Assembly (NCBI RefSeq): GCF_012726205.1
Contig: NZ_JAASAE010000005.1
Coordinates: 186,001 to 250,000, forward strand
Source: Rhodococcus sp. HNM0569
GTDB lineage: Bacteria; Actinomycetota; Actinomycetes; Mycobacteriales; Mycobacteriaceae
Direction of reading: 5' to 3'
Length of the DNA: 64,000 nucleotides
Below the pieces are notes generated by a model, which did not search any database, had not been told where the DNA came from, and was given only the letters and a program-made list of their open reading frames with translations. Shown here piece by piece: positions 1 through 9,538 of the stretch. The translations under genes were made by a program, and so were the position numbers. Within the stretch, counting starts at the first letter, position 1. Every line of letters starts with the position of its first letter.

Positions 1-516
1 GAGCACCTGATGCTCGTCGACCTCGGCCGCAACGACCTCGGCCGCGTGTGCGAGCCCGGCACGGTCAAGGTGCACGACTACTGCCACATCGAGCGCTACA
101 GCCACGTGATGCACCTGGTGTCGACCGTCACGGGGCATCTGGCGGACGGCAAGCACGCGCTCGACGCCGTCACGGCGTGCTTCCCGGCGGGCACACTCTC
201 GGGCGCGCCGAAGGTGCGCGCGATGCAGCTGATCGAAGAACTCGAGCCCACCCGACGCGGCGTGTACGGGGGCGTGGTCGGCTATCTCGACTTCGCGGGC
301 GACGCGGACACCGCGATCGCGATCCGCACCGCGCTGATCAAGAACGGTGTCGCGTACGTGCAGGCGGGTGCCGGCGTCGTCGCCGATTCGCAGGCCGAAT
401 ACGAGGACGCCGAGTCGCGCAACAAGGCGATGGCCGTGCTCGGCGCGGTCGCCGCAGCCGAGACGCTCAGCGAAGCCGGAAAGGTGGCGGCAGACGAGGA
501 GGCAACCGATGAGTGA
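1..516 (+). CDS. trpE: Anthranilate synthase component I, C-terminal part (cut by the window edge)
   Basis: Only the last 171 codons lie in the window, and the reading frame is open to base 1. Anthranilate synthase makes anthranilate from chorismate and glutamine, the first committed step of tryptophan synthesis. The chorismate-binding domain signatures are all visible: [12 protein letters not shown], the HLVSTV segment, [15 protein letters not shown], the [10 protein letters not shown] segment and the closing [11 protein letters not shown] with SRNKAM. The stop overlaps the start of the next gene by 8 bases, so the two are translationally coupled. The following trpC, trpB and trpA confirm TrpE over other chorismate enzymes such as PabB. 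Confidence 0.96.
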   Translation, partial: EHLMLVDLGRNDLGRVCEPGTVKVHDYCHIERYSHVMHLVSTVTGHLADGKHALDAVTACFPAGTLSGAPKVRAMQLIEELEPTRRGVYGGVVGYLDFAGDADTAIAIRTALIKNGVAYVQAGAGVVADSQAEYEDAESRNKAMAVLGAVAAAETLSEAGKVAADEEATDE

Positions 517-1258
517 CGTGTCCGGTGCGGCCACGGACGAGCCGACTGCGCGCCGGGGCCCGAGCGCGGCGCTCGCGGTCGTCCTGCTCGCAGTCGCCGC
601 GCTGTGCCTGTGGAGTTCGTCGCGCATGACGTGGGTCGACGTCACCTCGGCCGACGGGCTGGGTGAGGAACGCGCGACCGCCGTCGAGGGAGGCACGTGG
701 GTCGCCGCGCTCACTCCGCTCGCGCTCGCGCTGCTCGCCGCGGTCGCCGCGTCGTTCGCGGTGCGGGGGTGGGCGCTCAAGGTCGTCGCGCTGCTCGTCG
801 CGCTGGTCGCGGTCGCGGCGGCGATACCGTCGATCGATCTCGTCGTCTCCGGTACCACCGACGAGCGCGCAGGCTCGCTCGCCGAGCTTCCTGCGCGCGC
901 CGAGGTGACCGGCACCGTCGTGCACATCGGCCCCGCGGTCCTGGCGATCGTGGGCGCCGTCGCGGCCCTGGCTGCCGCCGTTGCACTCGCGCTGCGGCCC
1001 CGCGCGAAATCCGGCCTGTCGTCGAAGTACGCGGCGCCCGCAGCGCGCAAGGACGCCGCGACCGAACAGGTGCGCGCCGGTGGCGACGAACCCGTGACGC
1101 AGCGCATGCTGTGGGATGCGCTCGACGCGGGCGAGGATCCGACGACGGACGCGTCGACGGCGTCCGCCTCGCCGGAAGCGCGGGCCGCGGAGGCCGACGA
1201 GCAGGACGACAATCCAGGATCCGGTGGCTCGGCGGGGGAGTCGGGCACCCGGTCGTAA
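509..1258 (+). CDS. Trp biosynthesis-associated membrane protein
   Basis: This 249-residue protein belongs to the actinobacterial family found between trpE and trpC (TIGR02234-like). It has about four hydrophobic segments: roughly 20-40, 63-84, 88-108 and 138-160. A long acidic cytoplasmic tail follows and contains the family hallmark [13 protein letters not shown]. The ATG at 509 overlaps the trpE stop and matches the family N-terminus. Its role is not established; a part in tryptophan or indole handling is only inferred from its constant position. The tail after residue 215 is low-complexity Ala/Ser/Asp/Glu. Confidence 0.88.
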   Translation: MSDVSGAATDEPTARRGPSAALAVVLLAVAALCLWSSSRMTWVDVTSADGLGEERATAVEGGTWVAALTPLALALLAAVAASFAVRGWALKVVALLVALVAVAAAIPSIDLVVSGTTDERAGSLAELPARAEVTGTVVHIGPAVLAIVGAVAALAAAVALALRPRAKSGLSSKYAAPAARKDAATEQVRAGGDEPVTQRMLWDALDAGEDPTTDASTASASPEARAAEADEQDDNPGSGGSAGESGTRS

Positions 1259-1345
1259 CCGAAGGCAGACGGGTCGATACCCTGTCAATGTCTCGATGAG
1301 CTTTCTCACATCGGACTTCCGTCCAGAAAGGACTCGGGCCAGAAG

Positions 1346-2155
1346 ATGACTGTTCTCGACTCGATTCTCGACGGCGTGCGTGCCGACGTCGCTGCTCGTG
1401 AAGCTGTCACCGACTTCGCCGCGGTCAAGGCCGCGGCTGCCGCCGCGCCGGCTCCGCGTGACGCCACGGCCGCGTTGCTCGGTTCGGGAATCGGGGTCAT
1501 CGCGGAGGTCAAGCGAGCCAGCCCGTCGAAGGGTGCGCTCGCCGACATCCCCGACCCGGCGGTCCTCGCCGCAGCGTACGAGGCCGGTGGCGCGCGCGTC
1601 ATCAGCGTGCTCACCGAACAGCGCCGCTTCCAGGGCTCGCTCGCCGACCTCGACGCCGTCCGCAGGGTCGTCGACATCCCGATCCTGCGCAAGGACTTCG
1701 TGGTCGGCCCGTACCAGATCCACGAGGCGCGTGCCCACGGTGCCGACGTCGTGCTGCTGATCGTCGCGGCACTCGAGCAGTCGGCGCTCACGTCGCTCAT
1801 CGACCGCACCGAGTCGCTCGGCATGACGGCGCTCGTCGAGGTGCACACCGAAGCGGAGGCGGACCGCGCGCTCGAAGCGGGCGCCAAGGTCATCGGTGTC
1901 AACGCGCGCGACCTCAAGACACTCGAGGTCCACCCGGAGACCTTCGGCCAGATCGCGCCGGGGCTACCGACCGAGGTCGTCAAGATCGCCGAGTCGGGTG
2001 TGCGGGGCACGGCCGACCTCCTCGCGTACGCCGGCGCCGGTGCGGACGCCGTGCTCGTCGGCGAGGGACTCGTCACGAGCGGCGACCCCCGCAAGGCCGT
2101 CGCCGATCTGGTCAACGCGGGCGCACATCCGTCGTGCCCCAAGCCTGCGCGCTGA
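1346..2155 (+). CDS. trpC: Indole-3-glycerol-phosphate synthase
   Basis: This 269-residue TIM-barrel enzyme closes the indole ring, converting CdRP to indole-3-glycerol phosphate with loss of CO2. Visible family motifs are [13 protein letters not shown] with the catalytic lysine near the N-terminus, [34 protein letters not shown] and the C-terminal phosphate-binding IAESGV...VLVGEGLV. The length is normal. An 87-base gap precedes it; a purine-rich stretch (agaaagga) lies about 14 bases before the ATG. I see no leader peptide with tandem Trp codons, so classical attenuation here is not supported. Confidence 0.96.
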   Translation: MTVLDSILDGVRADVAAREAVTDFAAVKAAAAAAPAPRDATAALLGSGIGVIAEVKRASPSKGALADIPDPAVLAAAYEAGGARVISVLTEQRRFQGSLADLDAVRRVVDIPILRKDFVVGPYQIHEARAHGADVVLLIVAALEQSALTSLIDRTESLGMTALVEVHTEAEADRALEAGAKVIGVNARDLKTLEVHPETFGQIAPGLPTEVVKIAESGVRGTADLLAYAGAGADAVLVGEGLVTSGDPRKAVADLVNAGAHPSCPKPAR

Positions 2156-2237
2156 CCCGCACGAAGGCCTGCGCGTGCGGCCGTCGAGCCGCAGACCCGC
2201 GCGGCGAGACGCGACCGTGTTGGGGCAGACTGGAAGC

Positions 2238-3590
2238 GTGACTGCAGCCGATTCGAACCCCGTATCCAGCCCCCCGAACTCGGGCGCCTCGAACTTCAAG
2301 GGCGGCGCGTTGCCGACGTCGAGCGCGGGCATCGTCGAACGCACCGGGCACGACCCCGATGCGACGGGGCACTTCGGCGTCTACGGCGGCAGGCACGTTC
2401 CGGAAGCGCTGATGGCCGTCATCGAGGAGGTCACCGCCGAGTACGGCAAGGCGCGCGCCGACGAGAGCTTCCTGCACGAACTCGACCGGCTGCAGCGCGA
2501 CTACACGGGCCGTCCGTCGCCGCTGTTCGAAGCCACCCGCATGAGCGAATACGCGGGCGGCGCACGACTGTTCCTCAAACGCGAGGATCTCAACCACACC
2601 GGCTCGCACAAGATCAACAACGTGCTCGGCCAGGCGCTGCTGGCGAAGCGGATGGGCAAGCAGCGCATCATCGCCGAGACCGGCGCGGGGCAGCACGGTG
2701 TCGCCACCGCGACGGCGTGCGCATTGCTGGGGCTGGACTGTGTGATCTACATGGGCGCGGTCGACACCGAACGTCAGGCGCTCAACGTCGCGCGCATGCG
2801 GTTGCTCGGCGCCGAGGTCGTGTCCGTCGAATCGGGTTCGCGCACCCTCAAGGACGCGATCAACGAGGCGCTGCGCGACTGGGTCACCAATGCGCACGAC
2901 ACCTACTACGCATTCGGCACGGCAGCAGGCCCGCATCCGTTCCCGATGCTCGTCCGCGACTTCCAACGCGTCGTCGGGCTCGAAGCCCGCGAACAGATCA
3001 AGGCGGTGACCGGCCGCCTGCCCGACGCGGTCACGGCGTGCGTCGGCGGCGGTTCGAACGCCATCGGCATCTTCCACGCGTTCCTCGACGATCCGTCGGT
3101 GCGGCTCGTCGGCTACGAGGCGGGCGGCGACGGCGTCGGCACCGGCCGCACCGCCGCGACGTTCACGGCAGGCACCCCTGGCGCCTTCCAGGGCGCGTAC
3201 TCGTATCTGCTGCAGGACGAGGACGGGCAGACCATCGAGTCGCACTCGATCTCGGCGGGCCTCGACTACCCGGGAGTCGGCCCCGAGCACGCGCTGCTGC
3301 GCGAGACCGGCCGCGCAACCTACGAACCGGTCGACGACGCCGACGCGATGGACGCGCTGCGACTGCTGTCGCGGCGCGAAGGGATCATCCCCGCCGTCGA
3401 ATCCGCACACGCCGTCGCCGGTTCGCTGCGGCTGGGCCGCGAACTCGGCGAAGGCGCGATCATCGTCGTGAGCCTGTCCGGCCGCGGCGACAAGGACATG
3501 GACACCGCCGCCACGTGGTTCGGACTGTTCGACGACGCACCCGCCGCCGAGACGCTTCCGAACTCCGACCAGAAGGATCCGCACCAGTGA
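2238..3590 (+). CDS. trpB: Tryptophan synthase beta chain
   Basis: The 450-residue PLP enzyme condenses indole with serine to give tryptophan, partnered with TrpA. The PLP lysine sits in [13 protein letters not shown]; the phosphate-binding loop GGGSNAIG and the [16 protein letters not shown] substrate segment are intact. I chose the GTG at 2238 because translation upstream of it shows no family similarity and the roughly 45-residue leader before [13 protein letters not shown] is typical of actinobacteria. A TAGACT-like hexamer (cagact, 2226-2231) six bases upstream could be a leaderless -10 box. The stop overlaps the trpA start (GTGA). Confidence 0.97.
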   Translation: MTAADSNPVSSPPNSGASNFKGGALPTSSAGIVERTGHDPDATGHFGVYGGRHVPEALMAVIEEVTAEYGKARADESFLHELDRLQRDYTGRPSPLFEATRMSEYAGGARLFLKREDLNHTGSHKINNVLGQALLAKRMGKQRIIAETGAGQHGVATATACALLGLDCVIYMGAVDTERQALNVARMRLLGAEVVSVESGSRTLKDAINEALRDWVTNAHDTYYAFGTAAGPHPFPMLVRDFQRVVGLEAREQIKAVTGRLPDAVTACVGGGSNAIGIFHAFLDDPSVRLVGYEAGGDGVGTGRTAATFTAGTPGAFQGAYSYLLQDEDGQTIESHSISAGLDYPGVGPEHALLRETGRATYEPVDDADAMDALRLLSRREGIIPAVESAHAVAGSLRLGRELGEGAIIVVSLSGRGDKDMDTAATWFGLFDDAPAAETLPNSDQKDPHQ

Positions 3591-4384
3591 GTACTTCGCG
3601 CCTGCAGCCCGTATTCGACCGGTGCAAGGCCGAGCGCCGCGCCGCGCTCGTCGGCTACCTGCCCGCCGGTTTCCCGACCGTTCCCGACTCGATCGACGTG
3701 TTCAAGGCGATGGTCGACTCCGGGTGCGACATCGTCGAGGTCGGCGTCGCGTACTCCGACCCCGTGATGGACGGTCCCACGATCCAGGCGGCCGCCGAGA
3801 CCGCGCTCACCAACGGTGTCCGTGTCCGAGACCTGTTCCCGGTGGTCGAGGCGATCTCCGCGGCAGGTGGCAGCCCCGTCGTGATGACCTATTGGAATCC
3901 CGTCCTGCAGTACGGCGTCGATGCATTCGCGCGCGATCTCGCGAACGCGGGCGGACTCGGCATGATCACGCCGAATCTCATCCCCGAGGAAGCGGGGGAG
4001 TGGATCACCGCGTCCGAGGAACACGAGCTCGATCGCATCTTCCTCGTCGCGCCGTCGTCGACCGAGGAACGGCTCGCGATGACGCTCGAGGCGAGCAGCG
4101 GCTTCATCTACGCCGCGTCCACCATGGGCGTCACCGGCGCACGGGACGCCGTCGACTCGGTCGCGCCCCAACTCGCCGCGCGCATCCGCGCCCATTCGGA
4201 CATCCCGATCGGCGTCGGCCTCGGTGTCCGGTCGGGCGCGCAGGCCGCCGAAATCGCTGCGTACGCGGACGCCGTCATCGTGGGCTCGGCGCTCGTGTCG
4301 GCGGCAGGCGAAGGTCTCGACGAGGTGCGCAGGCTCACCGCCGAGCTCGCCGACGGTGTCCGGTCGGCTACCGTGGCGTCGTGA
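3587..4384 (+). CDS. trpA: Tryptophan synthase alpha chain
   Basis: This 265-residue TIM barrel cleaves indole-3-glycerol phosphate and passes indole to TrpB. The family segments are present: [10 protein letters not shown], the catalytic glutamate region [40 protein letters not shown] and the phosphate-binding [10 protein letters not shown]. The GTG start at 3587 overlaps the trpB stop and the TGA stop overlaps the lgt start. This gives a chain of 4-bp overlaps that keeps TrpA and TrpB stoichiometry and carries lgt on the same transcript. Confidence 0.97.
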   Translation: MSTSRLQPVFDRCKAERRAALVGYLPAGFPTVPDSIDVFKAMVDSGCDIVEVGVAYSDPVMDGPTIQAAAETALTNGVRVRDLFPVVEAISAAGGSPVVMTYWNPVLQYGVDAFARDLANAGGLGMITPNLIPEEAGEWITASEEHELDRIFLVAPSSTEERLAMTLEASSGFIYAASTMGVTGARDAVDSVAPQLAARIRAHSDIPIGVGLGVRSGAQAAEIAAYADAVIVGSALVSAAGEGLDEVRRLTAELADGVRSATVAS

Positions 4385-5430
4385 CACCCGGTGACGTGAC
4401 TTCGCACACGCAACTGCTCGCCTACATCCCCAGCCCGCCGCAGGGGGTGTGGTATCTCGGCCCGGTGGCTCTGCGCGCGTACGCGCTGTGCATCATCGTC
4501 GGCATCGTCGTCGCCATCGTGTGGGGCGACCGGCGGTGGGTCGCGCGCGGTGGCGACAAGGGCACCGTGCTCGACATCGCCATCTGGGCGGTGCCGTTCG
4601 GTCTCGTCGGCGGCCGGCTGTACCACGTCATGACCGACTGGCCCACGTACTTCGGCGAGGGCGGGCATCCGCTCGACGCGCTGAAGGTGTGGCAGGGCGG
4701 CCTCGGTATCTGGGGTGCCGTGGCCCTCGGCGGTGTCGGGGCGTGGATCGGCTGCAGGCGCCGTGGCATCCCGCTGCCGGCATTCGGCGACGCAGTTGCA
4801 CCGCCCATCCTGCTCGCGCAGGCGATCGGCCGGGTCGGCAACTACTTCAACCAGGAGCTGTACGGCCGCGAGACCACAGTGCCGTGGGGGCTCGAGATCT
4901 TCGACCGCCGCAACGACGCGGGGCAGGTCGGCCCAAACCTGGTCGACGGCACGTCCACCGGCGACGTCGTCGCGGTCGTGCATCCCACCTTCCTGTACGA
5001 AGCGTTGTGGGCGGTCGTGGTCGTCGTCGCGCTGGTGGTGATCGACCGCCGCTTCCGCATCGGCCACGGTCGGCTGTTCGCGCTGTACGTCGCGGCCTAC
5101 TGCGTCGGTCGGTTCGTCATCGAGCTGATGCGTACGGATCACGCGAGTCACATCGCGGGTATCCGGGTCAATTCCTTCACGTCGGCGATCGTGTGTGTCG
5201 CGGCGATCGTGTATGTGGTGGTAGCCAGGAAGGGGCGGGAAGATCCCGCCGAGTTGGCGTCGAAGCGGCCGGCCGGCCCTGCACCCGAGGGACAGGCATC
5301 CGGCGGGACGGCCGACACGGAGTCGGACGACGCCGGTGCCGCGGTGCCTGCGGGCGACCGTGCCGGTGAAGACGCCGCACGAGAATCGGACGGCCCCCAC
5401 GACGGTGGCCGGAAGGACGACGGATCATGA
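4381..5430 (+). CDS. lgt: Prolipoprotein diacylglyceryl transferase
   Basis: Lgt moves diacylglycerol from phosphatidylglycerol to the lipobox cysteine of prolipoproteins. About seven membrane segments and the signature region GRVGNYFNQELYGRET are visible, along with YHVMTDW and HPTFLYEALW. Residues after about 285 form a hydrophilic Ala/Glu/Asp-rich cytoplasmic tail, usual in Nocardiaceae and mycobacteria but absent from E. coli Lgt. The GTG at 4381 overlaps the trpA stop. The lipoproteins encoded later in this window (44.4, 54-55 and 61.2 kb) would be substrates. Confidence 0.96.
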   Translation: MTPGDVTSHTQLLAYIPSPPQGVWYLGPVALRAYALCIIVGIVVAIVWGDRRWVARGGDKGTVLDIAIWAVPFGLVGGRLYHVMTDWPTYFGEGGHPLDALKVWQGGLGIWGAVALGGVGAWIGCRRRGIPLPAFGDAVAPPILLAQAIGRVGNYFNQELYGRETTVPWGLEIFDRRNDAGQVGPNLVDGTSTGDVVAVVHPTFLYEALWAVVVVVALVVIDRRFRIGHGRLFALYVAAYCVGRFVIELMRTDHASHIAGIRVNSFTSAIVCVAAIVYVVVARKGREDPAELASKRPAGPAPEGQASGGTADTESDDAGAAVPAGDRAGEDAARESDGPHDGGRKDDGS

Positions 5431-6278
5431 GCGAGTCCGACAAAACCGATCCCGGGAAATCACCCCGGGACGAGCAGAACTCCGAGGCCGGAGCGTCCGG
5501 CGGCGACGCGGCGCCCGATTTCGGCGAACCGTTCGACTACGACGCCACCGCCGAGGCGTCGCTGTCGCAGGCGCCGACCGAGCCGGACGCGACGCCTGCT
5601 CCCGGCTCGACGGGTACCGGACCTGGCTGGGACACGTACGCGGGCGTGGGCAACGGGCCGGGCTGGGGCAACACCCCGACCTATCCAGCACCGAGCGAGT
5701 CCGCGGGGCAACTGCCGCCGCCCGCGGCCGACGGCCCCACCTACGGCACCCCCGATCCCGACTACAGCTCGGACTACCGGGAGGGCACGCAGGCCGGGTG
5801 GAGCGGTGGCGCATCGGGGGCGCCCGACGCGCGGCAGCCAGAGCAGCCTTACCCGCAGACTTCCTATCCACAGCAGCCGTACCCGGGACAACAGTCGTAC
5901 GCACAGCAGCCGTACACGGGGCCGCAGGCGTACCCCGCAGGGGCTTATCAGGGGGGTGGCTGGTCCACCGATCCGTCGGCGCCGTACGGCCGCGACCCGA
6001 TGACGGGCGAGCCGCTGTCCGACAAGAGCAAGAGCGCGGCCGGACTGCTGCAACTGTTGCCGAGTTTCGTCGGCGTCTGCGGTGTCGGCCGGCTGTATCT
6101 CGGCCACACGGGCACCGGCCTCGCGCAGTTGCTGTTGATGTTCCTCGGTTACGCGCTGATGCTCCTGCTCGTGGGATTCGTCGTGGTGCCCGTCATCTGG
6201 ATCTGGAATCTCGTCGACGCGATCATGATGTTCTCGGGCAGCGTCCGCGACAGCTCCGGGCGGCCGCTGCGGGGCTGA
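5427..6278 (+). CDS. TM2 domain-containing membrane protein with a Tyr/Pro/Gln-rich N-terminus
   Basis: The first 190 or so residues of this 283-residue protein are disordered. They carry imperfect repeats of a YPQQPYPGQ/YAQQPYTGPQ type at about 132-175. The last 90 form a TM2 domain: a short basic DKSKSAAGLLQ lead, the GRLYLGHTGTGLAQ turn between two hydrophobic helices, then WNLVDAIMMFSG. The start ATG overlaps the lgt stop. The function of bacterial TM2 proteins is not known. A position after lgt is shared with mycobacteria. Confidence 0.85.
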   Translation: MSESDKTDPGKSPRDEQNSEAGASGGDAAPDFGEPFDYDATAEASLSQAPTEPDATPAPGSTGTGPGWDTYAGVGNGPGWGNTPTYPAPSESAGQLPPPAADGPTYGTPDPDYSSDYREGTQAGWSGGASGAPDARQPEQPYPQTSYPQQPYPGQQSYAQQPYTGPQAYPAGAYQGGGWSTDPSAPYGRDPMTGEPLSDKSKSAAGLLQLLPSFVGVCGVGRLYLGHTGTGLAQLLLMFLGYALMLLLVGFVVVPVIWIWNLVDAIMMFSGSVRDSSGRPLRG

Positions 6279-6411
6279 CCGGACTCGTGCGCGAAACCGG
6301 CGTACCCGGACTCGTCGAGTGCTCACAGGGGTGAGCGGAGGTGCTGCGATCGACGGCCGAGCACCGAACCGCCCTACCGTCCGGTAAATGGAGTTGGCAC
6401 GGCCGGACGAC

Positions 6412-6417
6412 TAGTCT
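6412..6417 (+). promoter_or_regulatory. Candidate -10 box of a leaderless pyk promoter
   Basis: TAGTCT fits the actinobacterial TANNNT -10 consensus and ends six bases before the pyk GTG, the spacing expected when transcription starts at the start codon. No Shine-Dalgarno sequence lies before pyk, which agrees. No convincing -35 box is seen at the usual distance. Confidence 0.45.
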
Positions 6418-6423
6418 CGACGT

Positions 6424-7842
6424 GTGAATCGACGGACGAAGATCGTATGTACGCTCGGCCCTGCGACCGCGACAGGGGACCGCATCCGAGAACTCGTCGA
6501 CAGCGGAATGGACGTCGCCCGGCTCAACTTCAGCCACGGCGAACACAAGGATCACGAAGAGAATTACACGCGGGTGCGCGCCGCGTCCGATGCCGCGGGT
6601 AAGGCCGTCGGCATCCTCGCCGATCTTCAGGGCCCGAAGATCCGGCTCGGCCGGTTCGTCGAGGGCAAGACGACGTGGGCGGCGGGCGAGGTCGTGCGCA
6701 TCACCACCGACGACGTCGAGGGCACACACGACCGTGTGTCCACCACGTACCAGCACCTCGCGCAAGACGCGAGCCCGGGCGACCGGCTGCTCGTCGACGA
6801 CGGCAAGGTCGGTCTGGTCGTCACCGAGATCGAGGGCAACGACGTCGTGTGCCGAGTCACCGAGGGCGGCCCGGTCAGCAACAACAAAGGGCTTTCGCTG
6901 CCCGGCATGAACGTGTCGGTGCCCGCGCTCTCCGAGAAGGACCTCGTCGATCTCGAGTTCGCATTGCGCCTCGGTGTCGACTTCATCGCATTGTCGTTCG
7001 TGCGCTCGCCCGCCGACGTGGAACTCGTGCACGAGGTCATGGACCGCGTCGACCGCCGTGTCCCGATCATCGCAAAGCTCGAAAAGCCCGAAGCCGTAGA
7101 CAATCTGGAGGCCATCGTCCTTGCCTTCGACGCGGTGATGGTCGCGCGTGGCGATCTCGGTGTCGAGCTTCCGCTCGAGCAGGTTCCGCTCGTGCAGAAG
7201 CGAGCGATCCAGATCGCCCGCGAGAATGCGAAGCCCGTCATCGTCGCGACGCAGATGCTCGAGTCGATGATCGAGAACTCACGGCCCACCCGCGCCGAGG
7301 CGTCGGACGTCGCGAACGCGGTGCTCGACGGCGCGGATGCGGTCATGCTGTCGGGGGAGACGTCGGTCGGCAAGTATCCGATGGAGACGGTCCGCACCAT
7401 GGCCCGCATCGTCGAGGCCGTCGAGACCGATTCCACACGCGTGCCGCCCCTCACGCACGTGCCGCGCACCAAGCGGGGCGTCATCTCGTATGCGGCGCGC
7501 GACATCGGCGAGCGGCTCGACGCGAAGGCGCTCGTCGCGTTCACACAGTCGGGCGACACGGTGCGCAGGCTCGCGCGCCTGCACACCCCGCTGCCGTTGC
7601 TGGCGTTCACGCCGCTCCCCGAGGTGCGCAGTCAGCTCGCGCTGACGTGGGGTACCGAGACCTTCCTGGTGTCACCGGTCGGTTCGACCGACGAGATGGT
7701 CCGCCAGGTCGACCACGCGCTGCTGACCCTCGGCCGGTACACGCGCGGCGACCTCGTCGTGATCGTCGCGGGTTCGCCTCCGGGCACGGTCGGGTCCACG
7801 AACCTGATCCACGTGCACCGGATCGGCGAAGAGGACCACTGA
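6424..7842 (+). CDS. pyk: Pyruvate kinase
   Basis: This 472-residue glycolytic enzyme transfers phosphate from phosphoenolpyruvate to ADP. N-terminal RRTKIVCTLGPA, the DVARLNFSHG substrate segment, ADLQGPKIRLG, the active-site stretch IIAKLEKPEAVDNLE, MVARGDLGVELP and the ATQMLESMI..PTRAEASDVANAVLDG signature are complete. The C-terminal allosteric domain is also whole. Length is normal. It has its own candidate leaderless promoter and ends one base before the thioesterase gene, so tesB is probably co-transcribed. Confidence 0.97.
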   Translation: MNRRTKIVCTLGPATATGDRIRELVDSGMDVARLNFSHGEHKDHEENYTRVRAASDAAGKAVGILADLQGPKIRLGRFVEGKTTWAAGEVVRITTDDVEGTHDRVSTTYQHLAQDASPGDRLLVDDGKVGLVVTEIEGNDVVCRVTEGGPVSNNKGLSLPGMNVSVPALSEKDLVDLEFALRLGVDFIALSFVRSPADVELVHEVMDRVDRRVPIIAKLEKPEAVDNLEAIVLAFDAVMVARGDLGVELPLEQVPLVQKRAIQIARENAKPVIVATQMLESMIENSRPTRAEASDVANAVLDGADAVMLSGETSVGKYPMETVRTMARIVEAVETDSTRVPPLTHVPRTKRGVISYAARDIGERLDAKALVAFTQSGDTVRRLARLHTPLPLLAFTPLPEVRSQLALTWGTETFLVSPVGSTDEMVRQVDHALLTLGRYTRGDLVVIVAGSPPGTVGSTNLIHVHRIGEEDH

Positions 7843-7843
7843 C

Positions 7844-8755
7844 GTGGGCGGGGCGTCCACGGACGAGACCGTCGACCACGGGGCCGGTGGTCGCACGAGC
7901 GATCTCGACACGCTGCTTCGGCTGTTGGACCTCGACGAGCGGCAGCCCGACGTGTTCGTCGGCGAGCATCCGGAGCAGGTCGGCAGCCGCACGTTCGGCG
8001 GCCAACTGGTGTCGCAGGGGCTGATCGCAGCCGGCCGCACGGTGGGCGACGGCCGCCCGGTGCACGCGCTCAACGCGCACTTCGTGCGGGGCGGCGACGT
8101 CAAGGCTCCCGTCGAGTACCACGTCGACCGGCATCGCGACGGCCGAGCGTTCGCGAATCGCCAGGTCACCGCCATGCAGGGCGGCGCGGAGCTGTGCGTG
8201 ATGCTGGTGGCGTTCCAGGACTTCGGCAAGGGTCTCGAGCACTCGGTCACGCCGCCGGACGTCCCGGAAGCGGAGTCGTTGCCGCGCATCGGCGACCATC
8301 TCGCGGGCTACGAGGACAAGCTCGAGATGTTCAGCAAGGCGCTCAAGCCGATCGACATGCGCTATGCGAACGACCCGGCGTGGATCCTCAAGCAGTCCGG
8401 CGGCACGCTCGAACACAATCGAGTGTGGATGAAGGCCGACGGTGCGCTGCCCGACGACCCGCTGGTGCACGCCGCGACGCTCGCGTATTCGTCCGACACC
8501 ACGGTCCTGGACTCGATCATCACGACGCACGGCTTGTCCTGGGGCTTCGATCGCATCGTGGCGGCCACGGTCAACCATTCGCTGTGGTTCCACCGCCCGT
8601 TCCGGTTCGACGACTGGGCGCTGTACTCGACCGAGTCGCCCGTCGCGGCAGGCTCGCGAGGGCTCGCGACGGGCCGGTACTTCTCCACCGACGGTCGGTT
8701 GCTCGCGAGCGTCGTCCAGGAAGGTGTCATCCGGCACTTCCCGGCACGTCGCTGA
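7844..8755 (+). CDS. tesB: Acyl-CoA thioesterase II
   Basis: This 303-residue double-hotdog thioesterase hydrolyses acyl-CoA to free acid and CoA. The first hotdog contains FGGQLVSQGLIAAGRTV and LNAHFVRGGD. The second contains the conserved TLAYSSDTTVLDS, NHSLWFHRPFR and the closing GLATGRYFSTDGRLLASVVQEG. The GTG at 7844 starts one base after the pyk stop. Position after pyk matches mycobacterial tesB1. Substrate chain length cannot be read from the sequence. Confidence 0.94.
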   Translation: MGGASTDETVDHGAGGRTSDLDTLLRLLDLDERQPDVFVGEHPEQVGSRTFGGQLVSQGLIAAGRTVGDGRPVHALNAHFVRGGDVKAPVEYHVDRHRDGRAFANRQVTAMQGGAELCVMLVAFQDFGKGLEHSVTPPDVPEAESLPRIGDHLAGYEDKLEMFSKALKPIDMRYANDPAWILKQSGGTLEHNRVWMKADGALPDDPLVHAATLAYSSDTTVLDSIITTHGLSWGFDRIVAATVNHSLWFHRPFRFDDWALYSTESPVAAGSRGLATGRYFSTDGRLLASVVQEGVIRHFPARR

Positions 8756-8790
8756 CGGCCCGTACCTCACTACTGCGCAGCTGGTCGCAC

Positions 8791-8827
8791 GAATGCGCCG
8801 GTTTCGCTCGTCGAAACCGGCGCATTC
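8791..8827. terminator. Strong stem-loop after tesB
   Basis: A perfect 16-bp inverted repeat (8791-8806 with 8812-8827) has a five-base loop and sits 36 bases after the tesB stop. It lacks a clear T-run, as is common in actinobacteria. It separates pyk-tesB from the downstream cluster. Confidence 0.75.
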
Positions 8828-8868
8828 GCGTCGGTAGGTGCGCCCGCCCACCTGGCTGCACCGTCGAC

Positions 8869-8896
8869 TGGACACCTGTCTGGACGTGAGTACAGT
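8869..8896 (+). promoter_or_regulatory. Candidate promoter with overlapping palindrome before the TetR gene
   Basis: TGGACA (8869-8874) and TACAGT (8891-8896) are separated by 16 bases, and the -10 ends eight bases before the ATG. The -35 end overlaps the small palindrome GACACCTGTC (8871-8880), and a wider GACTG...CAGTC pair flanks the promoter. Self-repression by the adjacent TetR protein is plausible but not shown. Confidence 0.4.
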
Positions 8897-8904
8897 CATG
8901 CGCT

Positions 8905-9501
8905 ATGGTCGTCGCCATGTCCAGCCCCGTGTTCGAAGAAGCAACCCGCCGCAGGCTCACTCCGCAGCAGGCCGAGACCGTCGGCAAGCTGACGGCCGCG
9001 GCCGCGGAGGTGCTCGACGAGTCGGGCTTCGACGGCCTCACGGTCCGGCTCGTCGCCAAGCGGGCCGGCGTCGCGCCTGCGACGGCCTACACCTACTTCA
9101 GCTCCAAGAGTCATCTCGTCGCGGAGCTGTTCTGGCGCAAGCTCGTCGACGGCGTGCACGAACCCGATCCGGAGGCCGACCGGCTCACCCGGGTCACGAC
9201 GGTCCTGCGTCAACTCGCGTTGCTCGTCGAGGACGAGGGGCAGCTCGCCGGTGCCGTCACCTCAGCCTTGCTGGGAGCCGATCCCGACGTCGCACATCTG
9301 CGGCTGCGGGTCGGCGGGTTCATCCGCTCGCGTGTCGTACAGGCGCTGGGCACATCTCCGTCCGAGAGCGACGACGAACTCGTCGAAGCCCTCGAAATGC
9401 TCTATTCGGGCGCCCTCGTGCGTGCCGGGATGGGCTACGAAACGTACGCCCACATCGCGGATCGGCTCGTGGCCGCCGCGACCCGGTTGCTCGACGGCTG
9501 A
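8905..9501 (+). CDS. TetR family transcriptional regulator
   Basis: This 198-residue repressor-type protein has an N-terminal helix-turn-helix at about 23-68 (AEVLDESGFDGLTVRLVAKR then the recognition segment VAPATAYTYFSSKSHLVAELF). The C-terminal ligand domain is variable. It lies 37 bases upstream of CYP51 on the same strand and probably shares its transcript. I infer it controls the CYP51-to-KstD cluster; the ligand is unknown. An alternative start at 8917 would remove four residues. Confidence 0.9.
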   Translation: MVVAMSSPVFEEATRRRLTPQQAETVGKLTAAAAEVLDESGFDGLTVRLVAKRAGVAPATAYTYFSSKSHLVAELFWRKLVDGVHEPDPEADRLTRVTTVLRQLALLVEDEGQLAGAVTSALLGADPDVAHLRLRVGGFIRSRVVQALGTSPSESDDELVEALEMLYSGALVRAGMGYETYAHIADRLVAAATRLLDG

Positions 9502-9538
9502 CGCGCCCGACCCGACCGTGTTCGAGAGGAGTCGATCG

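Noticed and set aside
1259-1345. A trp attenuator or T-box before trpC
   Set aside because: No leader peptide with consecutive Trp codons and no terminator/antiterminator pair could be drawn in this 87-base gap.
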